The notes: generated by a model from the sequence alone, not told the origin. 9,599 nt of DNA from Bacillota bacterium (GCA_023429685.1 JAEZDF010000029.1:1-9599), one strand, 5' to 3'. Positions 1-7,349 are shown, counted from the stretch's first letter. Made by a program: numbers and translations.

Positions 1-149
1 CGGCTGGGCATTGCAACAAAAAAACGCTCGGGGCCTTCAATTACCTTGATGTCGTGCACGGCTAGGTCGGAATCGATGGTGACCGATACGAGCGCACGCA
101 GTCTTCCCTCGTTGTAGATTCTGCGTATCTTAATCTCTGTGATGTTCAT
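1..149 (-). CDS. spoVG: SpoVG family regulator, 5' part only (truncated by window edge)
   Basis: The first 49 codons are visible. The translation begins MNITEIKIRRIYNEGRLRAL and continues through VHDIKVIEG to FFVAMPS. This matches the SpoVG pattern of a short beta-rich start, then a VHDI-[RK]-VI segment, then FVAMPS. SpoVG is a small (about 85-100 residue) nucleic-acid-binding regulator involved in septation, sporulation timing and cell-envelope traits in Firmicutes. The ATG at 149-147 is preceded by GGGAGG with about 9 bases between, so the start is secure. The gene is divergent from murC, and spoVG is commonly found near cell-wall precursor genes in Firmicutes. An AGGATAC element on the minus strand (195-201) resembles a sigma-H -35, but no convincing -10 accompanies it. 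The C-terminal half lies outside the window. Confidence 0.93.
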   Translation of the reverse strand, partial: MNITEIKIRRIYNEGRLRALVSVTIDSDLAVHDIKVIEGPERFFVAMPS

Positions 150-359
150 ACTGTATATCCTCCCATATCAATGTCTTGTATCATGTAAAATACCGTATCC
201 TGCCGTTTGCGGACATACCGCCCCGTTTGATTCGGTCTGCATTTATTATCAGTCACCAATCGGCGACTTATACAGGTTATGGCAGGTTTTTTTCATAATA
301 TTTAAAAATGTGTTTATTTTAATGCTTCCACGCAATATAATATTGAGTGTACGCGAGCG

Positions 360-388
360 TTGCGCAAAACAAAAAAATGTGAGATAAT
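360..388 (+). promoter_or_regulatory. Candidate sigma-A promoter for murC
   Basis: TTGCGC (360-365) lies 17 bases before GATAAT (383-388), which has an extended -10 TG at 380-381. The -35 is poor (3 of 6) but the -10 is good (5 of 6). Transcription would start near 395, giving a leader of about 50 bases before the murC GTG. The rest of the 150-445 divergent intergenic region is AT-rich. It holds a TATAAT at 336-341 without a good -35, and I see no gene in it. Confidence 0.45.
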
Positions 389-431
389 TTCACAGGGTTT
401 TTCATTTTTATTTTCCTACAATAAACTATGC

Positions 432-437
432 AAGGGG
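432..437 (+). promoter_or_regulatory. Ribosome binding site that decides the murC start
   Basis: AAGGGG lies 8 bases before the GTG at 446. The in-frame ATG at 428 lies upstream of this site and has no purine-rich sequence before it. The GTG is therefore the better start, and six residues that would follow the ATG are probably untranslated leader. Confidence 0.65.
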
Positions 438-445
438 ACCTTTGT

Positions 446-1831
446 GTGATATTAACCGATAACGGCATACTCGCAAATAAAAAGCATCTTCATTTTATCG
501 GTGTTGGTGGCTCCGGCATGTATCCTCTTGTACAGATTCTTCATGCACAGGGCTTTCACATCAGCGGCTCGGACAACAACGAAACAGATACCCTTGTCGC
601 CGAACGTAATATGGGTGTAGAGGTACATCTGGGACACAGCCCCGAGAACCTGATGGGCGCCGATTTGGTTGTGTATTCCGCCGCCATCATGACGGATAAC
701 CCCGAGCTTGTTGCCGCTAAAGAAAGCGGACTTCCTGTTTTAGAGCGTTCCGAGCTGCTTGGATTAGTAACGCGCTGGTTTGATAGCGCGTTGTGTGTTT
801 CGGGCACCCACGGCAAGACCACTACCTCTGCAATGCTGACACAGATCTTGTTCGAGGCAGGTCTTGACCCCTCCGCCGTAATTGGCGGTAAGCTATCGCT
901 GATTGGCGGTAGTGGCAGAGCGGGTAAAAGCGAGCTGATGGTGTGTGAGGCATGCGAGTTTGTCGATACGTTTTTAAAGCTGTCACCCGATGTTGCTGTT
1001 ATATTAAATATTGATAACGATCATCTCGATTACTTTGGTACAATAGAAGGCGCTATCAAATCGTTTCGGCGGTTCGCCGGGATGGCGACAAAGTGCATTA
1101 TAGCAAACGGAGATGACGCAAACACCCGCAAAGCGATTAACGGTCTGGATAAGACGATTATTACGTTTGGGCTTAACGCCGATAATGATTACTATGCCGC
1201 AGACATCACACACAGTGACGGACGCGAACGGTACAACACCTCCTTTAATCTAATGCACGGAAATGAGCTTATTACAAGCATTGTGCTGCATGTGCCGGGT
1301 AGGCATAACATCTATAACGCGATGGCGGCCGCAATTACTGCCATTTATGCCGGTGCCACTGCTCAACAGGTAGCGGATGGGCTGCTGCACTTTAAAGGCG
1401 CAGGCAGGCGTTTTGAGATTCTGGGGCATGTGAACGGCATTACAATCGCGGACGACTACGCGCATCATCCCGCCGAGGTCGCGGTTACCTTGCGCGCTGC
1501 TATGTCGATGGGCTACAACATGGTATGGGCGGTTTTCCAACCCTTTACCTTTTCGCGCACCCATTTGCTTCTTGAAGATTTTGCCGATGCGTTATCCATC
1601 GCCGATCGGGTTGTGCTCTCCCCCATCATGGGCTCCCGCGAGATAAACACCTATGGGATCTACTCGAGTGACCTTGCAAATAAGATTCCCGGTTGCGTGG
1701 TGCTCGACACCTTCAGGGAGATTGCCGACTTTGTAATGAATAACGCGCAGGAGGGCGACTTGGTTATCACCCTTGGCTGCGGAGATATCTATAAGGCTGC
1801 CAAGATGATGGTGGCAAAAGCGGAAGAATAA
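446..1831 (+). CDS. murC: UDP-N-acetylmuramate--L-alanine ligase (MurC)
   Basis: MurC adds L-alanine to UDP-N-acetylmuramic acid in the cytoplasm, using ATP; it is the first step of the peptidoglycan peptide stem. The 461-residue product has the usual family length. Motifs in order are the UDP-binding loop HFIGVGGSGM (16-25), the ATP P-loop GTHGKTTT (120-127), the central motif EACEF (168-172), NIDNDHLD (188-195), GRHNIYNAM (285-293), the C-terminal domain signature DDYAHHPAE (336-344), FQPFTFSRT (364-372) and LGCGDIYKA near the end. The EACEF segment stands where enterobacterial MurC has ADESD; my recollection is that Clostridia often carry a Cys form here. The GTG start is chosen because AAGGGG sits 8 bases upstream; an ATG at 428 would add six residues. 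The gene is divergent from spoVG. A 130-base gap separates it from the next gene, with no clear terminator. Confidence 0.97.
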   Translation: MILTDNGILANKKHLHFIGVGGSGMYPLVQILHAQGFHISGSDNNETDTLVAERNMGVEVHLGHSPENLMGADLVVYSAAIMTDNPELVAAKESGLPVLERSELLGLVTRWFDSALCVSGTHGKTTTSAMLTQILFEAGLDPSAVIGGKLSLIGGSGRAGKSELMVCEACEFVDTFLKLSPDVAVILNIDNDHLDYFGTIEGAIKSFRRFAGMATKCIIANGDDANTRKAINGLDKTIITFGLNADNDYYAADITHSDGRERYNTSFNLMHGNELITSIVLHVPGRHNIYNAMAAAITAIYAGATAQQVADGLLHFKGAGRRFEILGHVNGITIADDYAHHPAEVAVTLRAAMSMGYNMVWAVFQPFTFSRTHLLLEDFADALSIADRVVLSPIMGSREINTYGIYSSDLANKIPGCVVLDTFREIADFVMNNAQEGDLVITLGCGDIYKAAKMMVAKAEE

Positions 1832-1961
1832 CCCGATTCGTTGCTATTTACCCTCTAATTATATGGTAGCGCGTAGTTGTGTGATTATTTCGTCAGGAAT
1901 GTATCATTTTTGTTAACGTTTATCTTTATTGCTCCACAATACGGACAACACGGGAGGCTCT

Positions 1962-2519
1962 ATGCAATTGACAAGCAATCGTCTTTTCTTTCGGGAGCTG
2001 ACAGAGCAGGATTACCCGTTGTACCGTTCGATTTTTTCGGACGAACACGTGATGGGATATGCCTATCACGACAAGACCGATGACGAAGCTAAGTTGAAAA
2101 AGCAGTTTGACGAGCTTATAGCACAAAACAGGCTGCCAATCCAAAGCCGCCCCACCTATATGTTTGCGGTTTTTGAAATAGCCAGCTGTGAATTCGTTGG
2201 CTTTGCCGACATTGTGATGGAATTCTGGCACGACAAGATGTGCGGCGAGATTGGGTATTTCCTGCTGCCGCAGCACTGGGGTAAAGGCTATGCCAGCGAG
2301 ATGGCGGGCGCACTGGTCGACGGCTACTTCGGCACCATGGGGTTGCACCGCATCAGCGCCTCCTGTAACGCCGACAACAAGGCGTCCGAACGGATAATGC
2401 AAAAGGTGGGAATGACAAAGGAAGGTGTATTCCGCAAGGCGCGATACAAAAACGGCGAGTGGCATGACGAACTGCGTTACGCCATCTTATATGAGGAATG
2501 GGCCGTGCATAGGCAGTGA
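1962..2519 (+). CDS. GNAT family N-acetyltransferase, RimJ/RimL type
   Basis: The 185-residue product begins MQLTSNRLFFRELTEQD, the typical opening of RimJ/RimL-like GNAT enzymes (LxLRxLTxxD). It carries the acetyl-CoA pyrophosphate-binding motif within IGYFLLPQHWGKGYASEM (97-114), with the Q-x-x-G-K-G-Y/A core. The later segment CNADNKASERIMQKVGM (125-141) is also typical. Such enzymes transfer acetyl groups from acetyl-CoA to amino groups of proteins or small molecules; the substrate cannot be named from sequence. The ATG at 1962 is chosen because GGGAGG (1952-1957) lies just before it, at a rather short 4-base spacing. An in-frame ATG at 1929 lacks such a site. The gene follows murC by 130 bases, so it may be co-transcribed or have a weak promoter of its own (TTGTGT 1877-1882 and TATCAT 1902-1907 with 19-base spacing). 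Confidence 0.9.
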   Translation: MQLTSNRLFFRELTEQDYPLYRSIFSDEHVMGYAYHDKTDDEAKLKKQFDELIAQNRLPIQSRPTYMFAVFEIASCEFVGFADIVMEFWHDKMCGEIGYFLLPQHWGKGYASEMAGALVDGYFGTMGLHRISASCNADNKASERIMQKVGMTKEGVFRKARYKNGEWHDELRYAILYEEWAVHRQ

Positions 2520-2523
2520 CTAT

Positions 2524-2551
2524 TACTATACTTCGAAAAAAGTGTATAGTA
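2524..2551 (+). repeat. 8-bp inverted repeat just after the acetyltransferase gene
   Basis: TACTATAC (2524-2531) and GTATAGTA (2544-2551) are exact reverse complements around a 12-base loop. It starts five bases after the stop codon. It is AT-rich and lacks a following T run, so it is at best a weak terminator or an mRNA 3'-end stabiliser. Confidence 0.5.
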
Positions 2552-2572
2552 GCATAATGAAATAACGCAACG

Positions 2573-2602
2573 ACACCCCCGTTTCAACTGAAACGGGGGT
2601 GT
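2573..2602. terminator. Hairpin between convergent genes, probable bidirectional terminator
   Basis: A perfect 13-bp stem (ACACCCCCGTTTC pairing with its reverse complement) encloses an AACT loop. It lies between the plus-strand acetyltransferase gene and the end of clpC on the minus strand, where both transcription units must stop. The T tracts are weak on both sides: TTT after the stem on the plus strand, and scattered T on the minus strand. The call rests mainly on stem strength and position. Confidence 0.7.
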
Positions 2603-2617
2603 TTAGGCTGAATAAAG

Positions 2618-5098
2618 CTATGTGTTCACCGATGCCTGCTCGTTCTGTTTGACAAATGCAAAGCCATCCTCCGACGCCTTGCACACAATGTGGTCCCCTT
2701 CTTTGACCTTGCCCTCGAGCATCTGTTCGGACAAGCGGTCTTCTATCTGGGTGGTAATTGCCCTACGCAGCGGACGGGCACCGTACACATCGTCGTAGCC
2801 CACCGACGCAATCTTTTCCACGGCACTCTCGTCAAATGTAACGGTAATGCCGAGCTTTTCGACACGCAGCGCAAGGGTTTTCAGCATATTGGACGCTATG
2901 TCCTTAATCTCGTTGCTTGTAAGCTTGTGGAACACGATGATGTCATCCACTCGGTTTAAGAATTCGGGACGAAATGCCTTCTTCAGCTCGCCCAGTACAT
3001 TGTCGCGGATGCGCGCCTCGTCCTGTGTGGGTGTTTCCTGCGTAGAAAAGCCAAGGTTCTTAGTTTTTTCGGTTATCAGTCGCGCGCCGATATTGCTGGT
3101 CATAATAACAACAGTGTTTTTAAAGTCTACGCGCCTGCCCTTGCTGTCGGTCAGGATGCCGTCCTCAAGAATCTGGAGCAGGATATTAAACACATCGGGG
3201 TGCGCCTTTTCCATCTCGTCAAACAGCACTACCGAATAGGGCTTACGGCGAATCTTCTCGGTGAGCTGACCGCCCTCGTCAAACCCGACATAACCGGGGG
3301 GAGAACCGACCATGCGCGAAACCGTAAACTTCTCCATATACTCAGACATGTCAAGGCGAATCATCGCGTCGTCGTCTCCGAACAACGCCTCGGCAAGCGC
3401 CTTGCAAAGCTCGGTTTTACCAACACCCGTAGGACCCAGAAAGATAAACGAACCGACGGGACGCTTGGGGTCTTTAAGCCCTACCCTGCCACGACGGATT
3501 GCGCGAGCAACCGCCGAAACCGCCTCGTTTTGACCAATGACGCGCTGATGAAGGATGTTTTCCATATTCAGCAGACGTTCGCTTTCCTCTTCGGTCAGGC
3601 GGCTTACGTTAATGCCCGTCCAGCCGGCAACAATCTCCGCGATGGTATGCTCGGATACGACACCTGCATGGCGTCCGTTCTCGTCCTTCCACTCATTCTT
3701 CTGGCGCTCTAGCTGCGCCCTAATCTCTTTTTCATTATCGCGAAACTTCGCGGCAAGTTCAAAGTCCTGCGCGTTGACCGCCGCTTCCTTCTCCTCGTTT
3801 AGGATGCGAAGCTTTTCCTCAAGCTCCTTGAGGTCGGGCGGTGTGGTAAACTGCTTTAACCGTATGCGGGATGCCGCCTCGTCAACTAGGTCGATTGCCT
3901 TATCGGGTAAAAAACGGTCCTGAATATAGCGGGAGGACAACGTTACGGCTGCTTTGAGCGCATCATCGGTGATTTTGACCTTGTGGTGCGCCTCATACTT
4001 GTCCCGCAGCCCGAACAGAATCTGAAGCGCCTCGTCCTCACTCGGCTCGTTGACCGTCACAGGCTGGAACCGACGTTCCAGTGCCGCGTCGGTTTCGATA
4101 TGCTTGCGGTACTCGTCTAGTGTGGTTGCGCCCACAACCTGAATCTCACCGCGCGCGAGCAGCGGCTTTAGTATATTTGCGGCATCCACTGCACCCTCGG
4201 CAGCACCTGCGCCCACAATGGTGTGCATCTCGTCAATAAACAGTACGACGTTGCCGGAATTGCGAACCTCCTCAAGCGCCTTTTTAATGCGTTCCTCAAA
4301 ATCCCCGCGATACTTGGTGCCTGCAATCATTCCGCCGATATCAACCGAGACCACACGTTTATTTTTAAGCGTCTCTGGAATCTCTCCGAGCACGATTTGT
4401 TGTGCAAGCCCCTCTGCAATCGCGGTTTTACCCACGCCCGGTTCACCGATTAAGCAAGGGTTGTTCTTCGTTCTGCGGGAAAGGATTTGTATCACGCGCT
4501 CGATCTCGGTTTCGCGCCCAATCACGGGGTCTAGCGCATTGTCTCGCGCTCTCTGCGTAAGGTCGGTAGAGAACTGATCCAGCGTTGGGGTTTTTGTATT
4601 GCCCGTGCGTTTGCTTTCTTTGGGCGAACCGCCGGATGACATCGTCGTACCACCCTCGTTCACACCAAGGGATTTTGCGCATTGATCGTACAAGTCCTTT
4701 GGGTCAACCGAAAGCTCGCCCAAAAAGCGGACGGCATAGCTGTCCTCTTCGTGAAGCATCGCCATTAAGATATGCTCGGTACCCACATAGCCGTGCCCAA
4801 GCATCTTTGCCTCGGCAATAGAAAGCTCTAAAATACGCTTGCAACGCGGGGTAAAATCGGCGGGAGCAAGACGGGTTTTGCTGCCAGAACCCACCGTTTC
4901 AATCAGTTTTCGTTCAATCTCTTCGTAGGTTACACCGTTTTGCGACAACACAATGGAAGCGACCCCGCTGCCTTCACGCAGAAGCCCCATTAAAACGTGC
5001 TCGGTGCCGATGTAGGTATGCCCAAGCGTTTCCGCCGAGCTGATGGCGAGGTTAAGCGCCTCGTTCGCTTTTGCTGTAAAGCCTGAAAATTTATACAT
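2618..5098 (-). CDS. clpC: ATP-dependent Clp protease ATP-binding subunit ClpC
   Basis: ClpC is a Hsp100 AAA+ unfoldase that feeds substrates, including arginine-phosphorylated proteins in Firmicutes, into the ClpP peptidase. The 826-residue product has the full family length. The N-terminal double Clp repeat spans about 1-145. The first AAA module has Walker A GEPGVGKT (218-225), Walker B VVLFIDE (284-290) and ERRF (341-344). A charged coiled-coil M domain at about 420-475 contains a UVR-like stretch (NAQDFELAAKFRD). The second module has Walker A GPTGVGKT (555-562), Walker B VVLFDE (623-628) and sensor-2 GARPLRR (773-779). LGF at 682-684 sits where the ClpP-binding loop is expected, so it should dock on ClpP. 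M domain plus LGF favours ClpC over ClpB. AGGGG six bases before the ATG supports the start. It is the last gene of the ctsR operon, 93 bases after mcsB. Confidence 0.98.
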   Translation of the reverse strand: MYKFSGFTAKANEALNLAISSAETLGHTYIGTEHVLMGLLREGSGVASIVLSQNGVTYEEIERKLIETVGSGSKTRLAPADFTPRCKRILELSIAEAKMLGHGYVGTEHILMAMLHEEDSYAVRFLGELSVDPKDLYDQCAKSLGVNEGGTTMSSGGSPKESKRTGNTKTPTLDQFSTDLTQRARDNALDPVIGRETEIERVIQILSRRTKNNPCLIGEPGVGKTAIAEGLAQQIVLGEIPETLKNKRVVSVDIGGMIAGTKYRGDFEERIKKALEEVRNSGNVVLFIDEMHTIVGAGAAEGAVDAANILKPLLARGEIQVVGATTLDEYRKHIETDAALERRFQPVTVNEPSEDEALQILFGLRDKYEAHHKVKITDDALKAAVTLSSRYIQDRFLPDKAIDLVDEAASRIRLKQFTTPPDLKELEEKLRILNEEKEAAVNAQDFELAAKFRDNEKEIRAQLERQKNEWKDENGRHAGVVSEHTIAEIVAGWTGINVSRLTEEESERLLNMENILHQRVIGQNEAVSAVARAIRRGRVGLKDPKRPVGSFIFLGPTGVGKTELCKALAEALFGDDDAMIRLDMSEYMEKFTVSRMVGSPPGYVGFDEGGQLTEKIRRKPYSVVLFDEMEKAHPDVFNILLQILEDGILTDSKGRRVDFKNTVVIMTSNIGARLITEKTKNLGFSTQETPTQDEARIRDNVLGELKKAFRPEFLNRVDDIIVFHKLTSNEIKDIASNMLKTLALRVEKLGITVTFDESAVEKIASVGYDDVYGARPLRRAITTQIEDRLSEQMLEGKVKEGDHIVCKASEDGFAFVKQNEQASVNT

Positions 5099-5117
5099 TG
5101 CAGTCCCCTGCCCTTCC

Positions 5118-5170
5118 GGCTATGCGTTATATAGCCTAATCGGTCACCTGCCGGCAGACAATTACTGCCG
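5118..5170 (-). repeat. Two small stem-loops in the mcsB-clpC gap
   Basis: The 93-base gap between mcsB and clpC holds two inverted repeats of the same geometry, each with a 6-bp stem and 7-base loop. One is GGCTAT/ATAGCC (5118-5123 and 5131-5136). The other is CGGCAG/CTGCCG (5152-5157 and 5165-5170). The second overlaps the 10-base palindrome CTGCCGGCAG (5148-5157), which offers an alternative pairing. Neither is followed by a T run, so they are not classic terminators. They could affect mRNA processing or stability. Confidence 0.45.
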
Positions 5171-5191
5171 ATAGGAAGTCTGTTTTAGTTA

Positions 5192-6220
5192 CTAATTATT
5201 GTTGTCATAAAGGCGTTCGCGCACAAGCTGTGCACGCATTTTGTCCCGTTCGGCATCGCTGAGCAACCGCCCGGCGTTTGCCATCAGGGTAGCTGCCCCG
5301 GTTTCGTTAATCAGCGCGTTAATCTGAGCCAGATCAAGCCCTTTGATGATTCCAAGCGATACGCCCATGCGAACCATCGAAATCAGCTCGACAAACTCTT
5401 CTCCGCTTAGCAGTCTTGCCGAACTGAGAACGCCATATGCACGCCATACCTTATCTTCTAGATAATCACCCGACTCGCTGCTGCGCGCGGCGCGCTCCTG
5501 CGCAATAATCTGCGAAGCGATTGCGCCTAAGTTTTCTATCGCGCCCTCCTCCGAGATACCAAGCGTAACCTGGTTTGAGAGCTGATAGAACGATCCGTTC
5601 ACACGCGTGCCTTCACCGTAGGTGCCCCGTATGGTAAGCCCTAGCTTTGATACCATCTGTGAGATGCGCCCGATTACGCCGTTTGCCTCAAGTGCCGGAA
5701 GATGCAGCATCACCGATGCGCGCAGCCCGGTGCCTAGGTTTGTAGGGCAGTGGGTTAAATACCCGAGTTTTTGGTCAAAAGCGTACAGCAGAGAAGCGTC
5801 AAAAACATCGTCCAGCTGGTTTGCAGCCTCAAGTGTCTCTTTGAGCGAAAGACCTGTGCCGAGCGCCTGAATGCGGATGTGATCCTCCTCGTTGAGCATG
5901 ACGGCGATGCTCTCATCATCAGAAAGCACGAGCCCTTCGTCCTTGGTATTTTGGGCAAACGCGGGGCTAATCAGGTGCCGTTCCACAAGCGAAATCGTCT
6001 GCTCTCGTGTTAACTTATCGAGCTCGATAAAGCGAAGTCCGTTCTGATTCTTTATATTGGCATTCTCAAGGATTGTTTTTACATCCAAAAGCATCTTCTT
6101 TTTTTGCTCGCTGGTCATACGCCCTTCAAACGGGTAGGCTCGCAGATTGCGCGCAAGACGAACACGGGTGCTAACTGCGACATCGTCCTGACTATTTGTT
6201 TGAAGATACCATTTATTCAT
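5192..6220 (-). CDS. mcsB: Protein arginine kinase McsB
   Basis: McsB phosphorylates arginine side chains of proteins using ATP, marking them for ClpC-ClpP, and takes part in inactivating CtsR under stress. It belongs to the phosphagen (ATP:guanidino) kinase fold. The 342-residue product shows VSTRVRLARNLRAYPF (16-31), NEEDHIRIQ (110-118), the catalytic-loop CPTNLGTG with Cys158, and RGTYGEGTRVNGSFYQLSNQ (198-217). Near the C terminus RDKMRA (325-330) matches the RDxxRA motif described for the McsB phosphoarginine-binding pocket, so a complete bacterial-type McsB is indicated. The ATG at 6220 has GGAGG 9 bases upstream. An upstream in-frame extension of 21 residues lies inside mcsA and is not credible. 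The start overlaps the mcsA stop by 8 bases, implying translational coupling. Confidence 0.97.
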   Translation of the reverse strand: MNKWYLQTNSQDDVAVSTRVRLARNLRAYPFEGRMTSEQKKKMLLDVKTILENANIKNQNGLRFIELDKLTREQTISLVERHLISPAFAQNTKDEGLVLSDDESIAVMLNEEDHIRIQALGTGLSLKETLEAANQLDDVFDASLLYAFDQKLGYLTHCPTNLGTGLRASVMLHLPALEANGVIGRISQMVSKLGLTIRGTYGEGTRVNGSFYQLSNQVTLGISEEGAIENLGAIASQIIAQERAARSSESGDYLEDKVWRAYGVLSSARLLSGEEFVELISMVRMGVSLGIIKGLDLAQINALINETGAATLMANAGRLLSDAERDKMRAQLVRERLYDNNN

Positions 6221-6728
6221 CACCCGTACCCTCCTTCGCCTGAAGCTCGCGGATGCGGTCGCGCAGCACCGAGGCGCGTTCATAATCCTGCGCTTCCACA
6301 GCGGTCTTTAGCTCGTTTTGCAGCGTCTTAATCTCTCGCATCATGCGGTATTTGGGTCCCGCCGATACCGGCACCTTTCCGCTATGCTCGGTTTGTCCGT
6401 GTATGCGCTGGAGCGACGGAACAAACTCCCCATAGAATGTAGTATAACATTCTGCGCAACCTGCCATTCCCGAGCTGCGGATATCTGAGAATGTCGAGCC
6501 GCAGCCTTTACAACGCCGTTCATCGGGCAGTTCTCCCTGCGAAGGGTCTATGTGCCCAAGCATTGAACCAAGCATGTCACCGATACTCATGGCAAACGGA
6601 CTAATCATGCCACTTACCCCAAGCTTTGATGCACATTCGTTGCACAGCAAGTATTCGTTTGTCTTACCATTAATCATCTGACGGATGTGCGTTGTGGCGG
6701 GATTTTGTTTGCAGTGCTCACAAAGCAT
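6213..6728 (-). CDS. mcsA: McsA, zinc-finger activator of McsB with UVR domain
   Basis: McsA binds and activates the arginine kinase McsB and modulates CtsR. The 171-residue product contains two paired CxxC zinc-binding modules: Cys3/Cys6 with Cys29/Cys32, and Cys73/Cys76 with Cys91/Cys94. At about 130-165 follows a UVR-type helical hairpin (LKTAVEAQDYERASVLRDRI), which resembles the interaction motif of UvrB/UvrC. All eight cysteines are present, so the protein looks intact. The ATG at 6728 follows an AAGGTG site about 10 bases away. It lies 41 bases after ctsR and its last 8 bases overlap mcsB, which fits the conserved ctsR-mcsA-mcsB-clpC order of Firmicutes. Confidence 0.96.
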   Translation of the reverse strand: MLCEHCKQNPATTHIRQMINGKTNEYLLCNECASKLGVSGMISPFAMSIGDMLGSMLGHIDPSQGELPDERRCKGCGSTFSDIRSSGMAGCAECYTTFYGEFVPSLQRIHGQTEHSGKVPVSAGPKYRMMREIKTLQNELKTAVEAQDYERASVLRDRIRELQAKEGTGDE

Positions 6729-6769
6729 TTTTTCACCACACCTTATCTTATGTTTCTTTTTGTGCCAAA

Positions 6770-7219
6770 TTAAACAATGTTTAAAAGTAGATTTTTAAAA
6801 ATGGACGCCCTAACCTTATCTCGAAGATGCTGAGGAACATCGCGCAGCGCAGAAGAACTCATCGCGCTATAAAACATCTGCGCTGTTTCGTCTGCCAGAA
6901 CGCCGTCGGTAACAAGGTTTTTCAAAATTACCCGACACGAGCCGTCATCCAGATGATCTCCAACTGCGTTGATAAGGTGAATCACCATCTCTCGCGGGTT
7001 CAGCGCCACGCGCGTAATTCGGATATACCCCCCGCCACCGCGCCTGCTCTCTACCAAATACCCCTTTTCGGGAGTAAACCGCGAGGTAATCACATAGCTA
7101 ACCTGACTGGGTACACAGCCAATCTGACCGGCAAGCTCGTTGCGCTGTATCTCCGCTGTGCCGCCATATTGTTCAAGCATCTGTAGAATCGATTGGGTAA
7201 TTAGATCGGATAGGTTCAA
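6770..7219 (-). CDS. ctsR: Transcriptional repressor CtsR
   Basis: CtsR is the dimeric repressor of class III heat-shock genes (clp genes and its own operon); it binds heptad direct repeats and loses DNA binding on heat. The 149-residue product has the family length. The N-terminal winged helix-turn-helix includes LAGQIGCVPSQVSYVITSRF (29-48) and the glycine-rich wing RGGGGYIRI (60-68), the segment known to sense heat in Bacillus/Geobacillus CtsR. The C-terminal part is the four-helix McsB/ClpC-interacting domain. The start codon is TTG at 7219-7217, with a strong GGGAGGTGG 7 bases upstream and the family-typical opening MNLSDLITQSILQ. It is the first gene of the operon and is preceded by its own operator and promoter. 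Confidence 0.97.
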   Translation of the reverse strand: MNLSDLITQSILQMLEQYGGTAEIQRNELAGQIGCVPSQVSYVITSRFTPEKGYLVESRRGGGGYIRITRVALNPREMVIHLINAVGDHLDDGSCRVILKNLVTDGVLADETAQMFYSAMSSSALRDVPQHLRDKVRASIFKNLLLNIV

Positions 7220-7223
7220 CTGC

Positions 7224-7232
7224 CCACCTCCC
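7224..7232 (-). promoter_or_regulatory. Strong ribosome binding site for the ctsR TTG start
   Basis: On the minus strand GGGAGGTGG sits 7 bases (measured from GGAGG) before the TTG at 7219-7217. A near-perfect anti-Shine-Dalgarno match compensates for the weak start codon. A perfect CtsR heptad GGTCAAA (minus strand) lies directly upstream. Confidence 0.75.
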
Positions 7233-7263
7233 GCTTTGACCTTCGCTGATCTTTGGTAGCATT

Positions 7264-7293
7264 ATTATATATATTAAGGTCAATTAAAGTCAA
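7264..7293 (-). promoter_or_regulatory. Sigma-A promoter of the ctsR-mcsA-mcsB-clpC operon
   Basis: On the minus strand TTGACT (7293-7288) lies 18 bases before a perfect TATAAT (7269-7264). Transcription would begin near 7257, giving a leader of about 38 bases to the ctsR TTG. The -35 hexamer falls inside the second CtsR heptad, so repressor and polymerase would compete directly. Confidence 0.75.
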
Positions 7294-7310
7294 AGTCAGT
7301 TAAAGTCAAT
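7278..7310. promoter_or_regulatory. CtsR operator, tandem heptads
   Basis: The known CtsR box is [AG]GTCAAA-NAN-[AG]GTCAAA. On the plus strand GGTCAAT-TAA-AGTCAAA (7278-7294) matches it in 13 of 14 heptad positions with a correct spacer. A third, one-mismatch heptad AGTTAAA (7298-7304) follows at the same 10-base period. An out-of-register AGTCAAT lies at 7304-7310. The array covers the -35 and the spacer of the operon promoter, as expected for autorepression. Confidence 0.88.
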
Positions 7311-7349
7311 CTGTTCTCAAATTATTGGATTTACATTAAATCATCTTCA

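Noticed and set aside
195..201. Sigma-H promoter for spoVG
   Set aside because: AGGATAC on the minus strand resembles a sigma-H -35, but no RNNGAAT-like -10 lies at the right distance, so I did not list it as a promoter.
139..387. 82-residue plus-strand open frame in the spoVG-murC gap
   Set aside because: It overlaps the start of spoVG on the other strand, has no ribosome site, no recognisable motif, and runs through the promoter region of murC.
1832..1961. Terminator or promoter between murC and the acetyltransferase gene
   Set aside because: No stem followed by a T run was found, and the best promoter pair has a 19-base spacer and poor hexamers, so only a remark was kept in the gene entry.
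1926..2465. 179-residue minus-strand open frame opposite the acetyltransferase
   Set aside because: The plus-strand frame has GNAT motifs and a ribosome site; the antisense frame has neither.
3200..3712. 170-residue plus-strand open frame (and several others) inside clpC
   Set aside because: They lie antisense to a perfectly conserved clpC and show no family motifs or ribosome sites; long antisense frames are common opposite conserved GC-rich genes.
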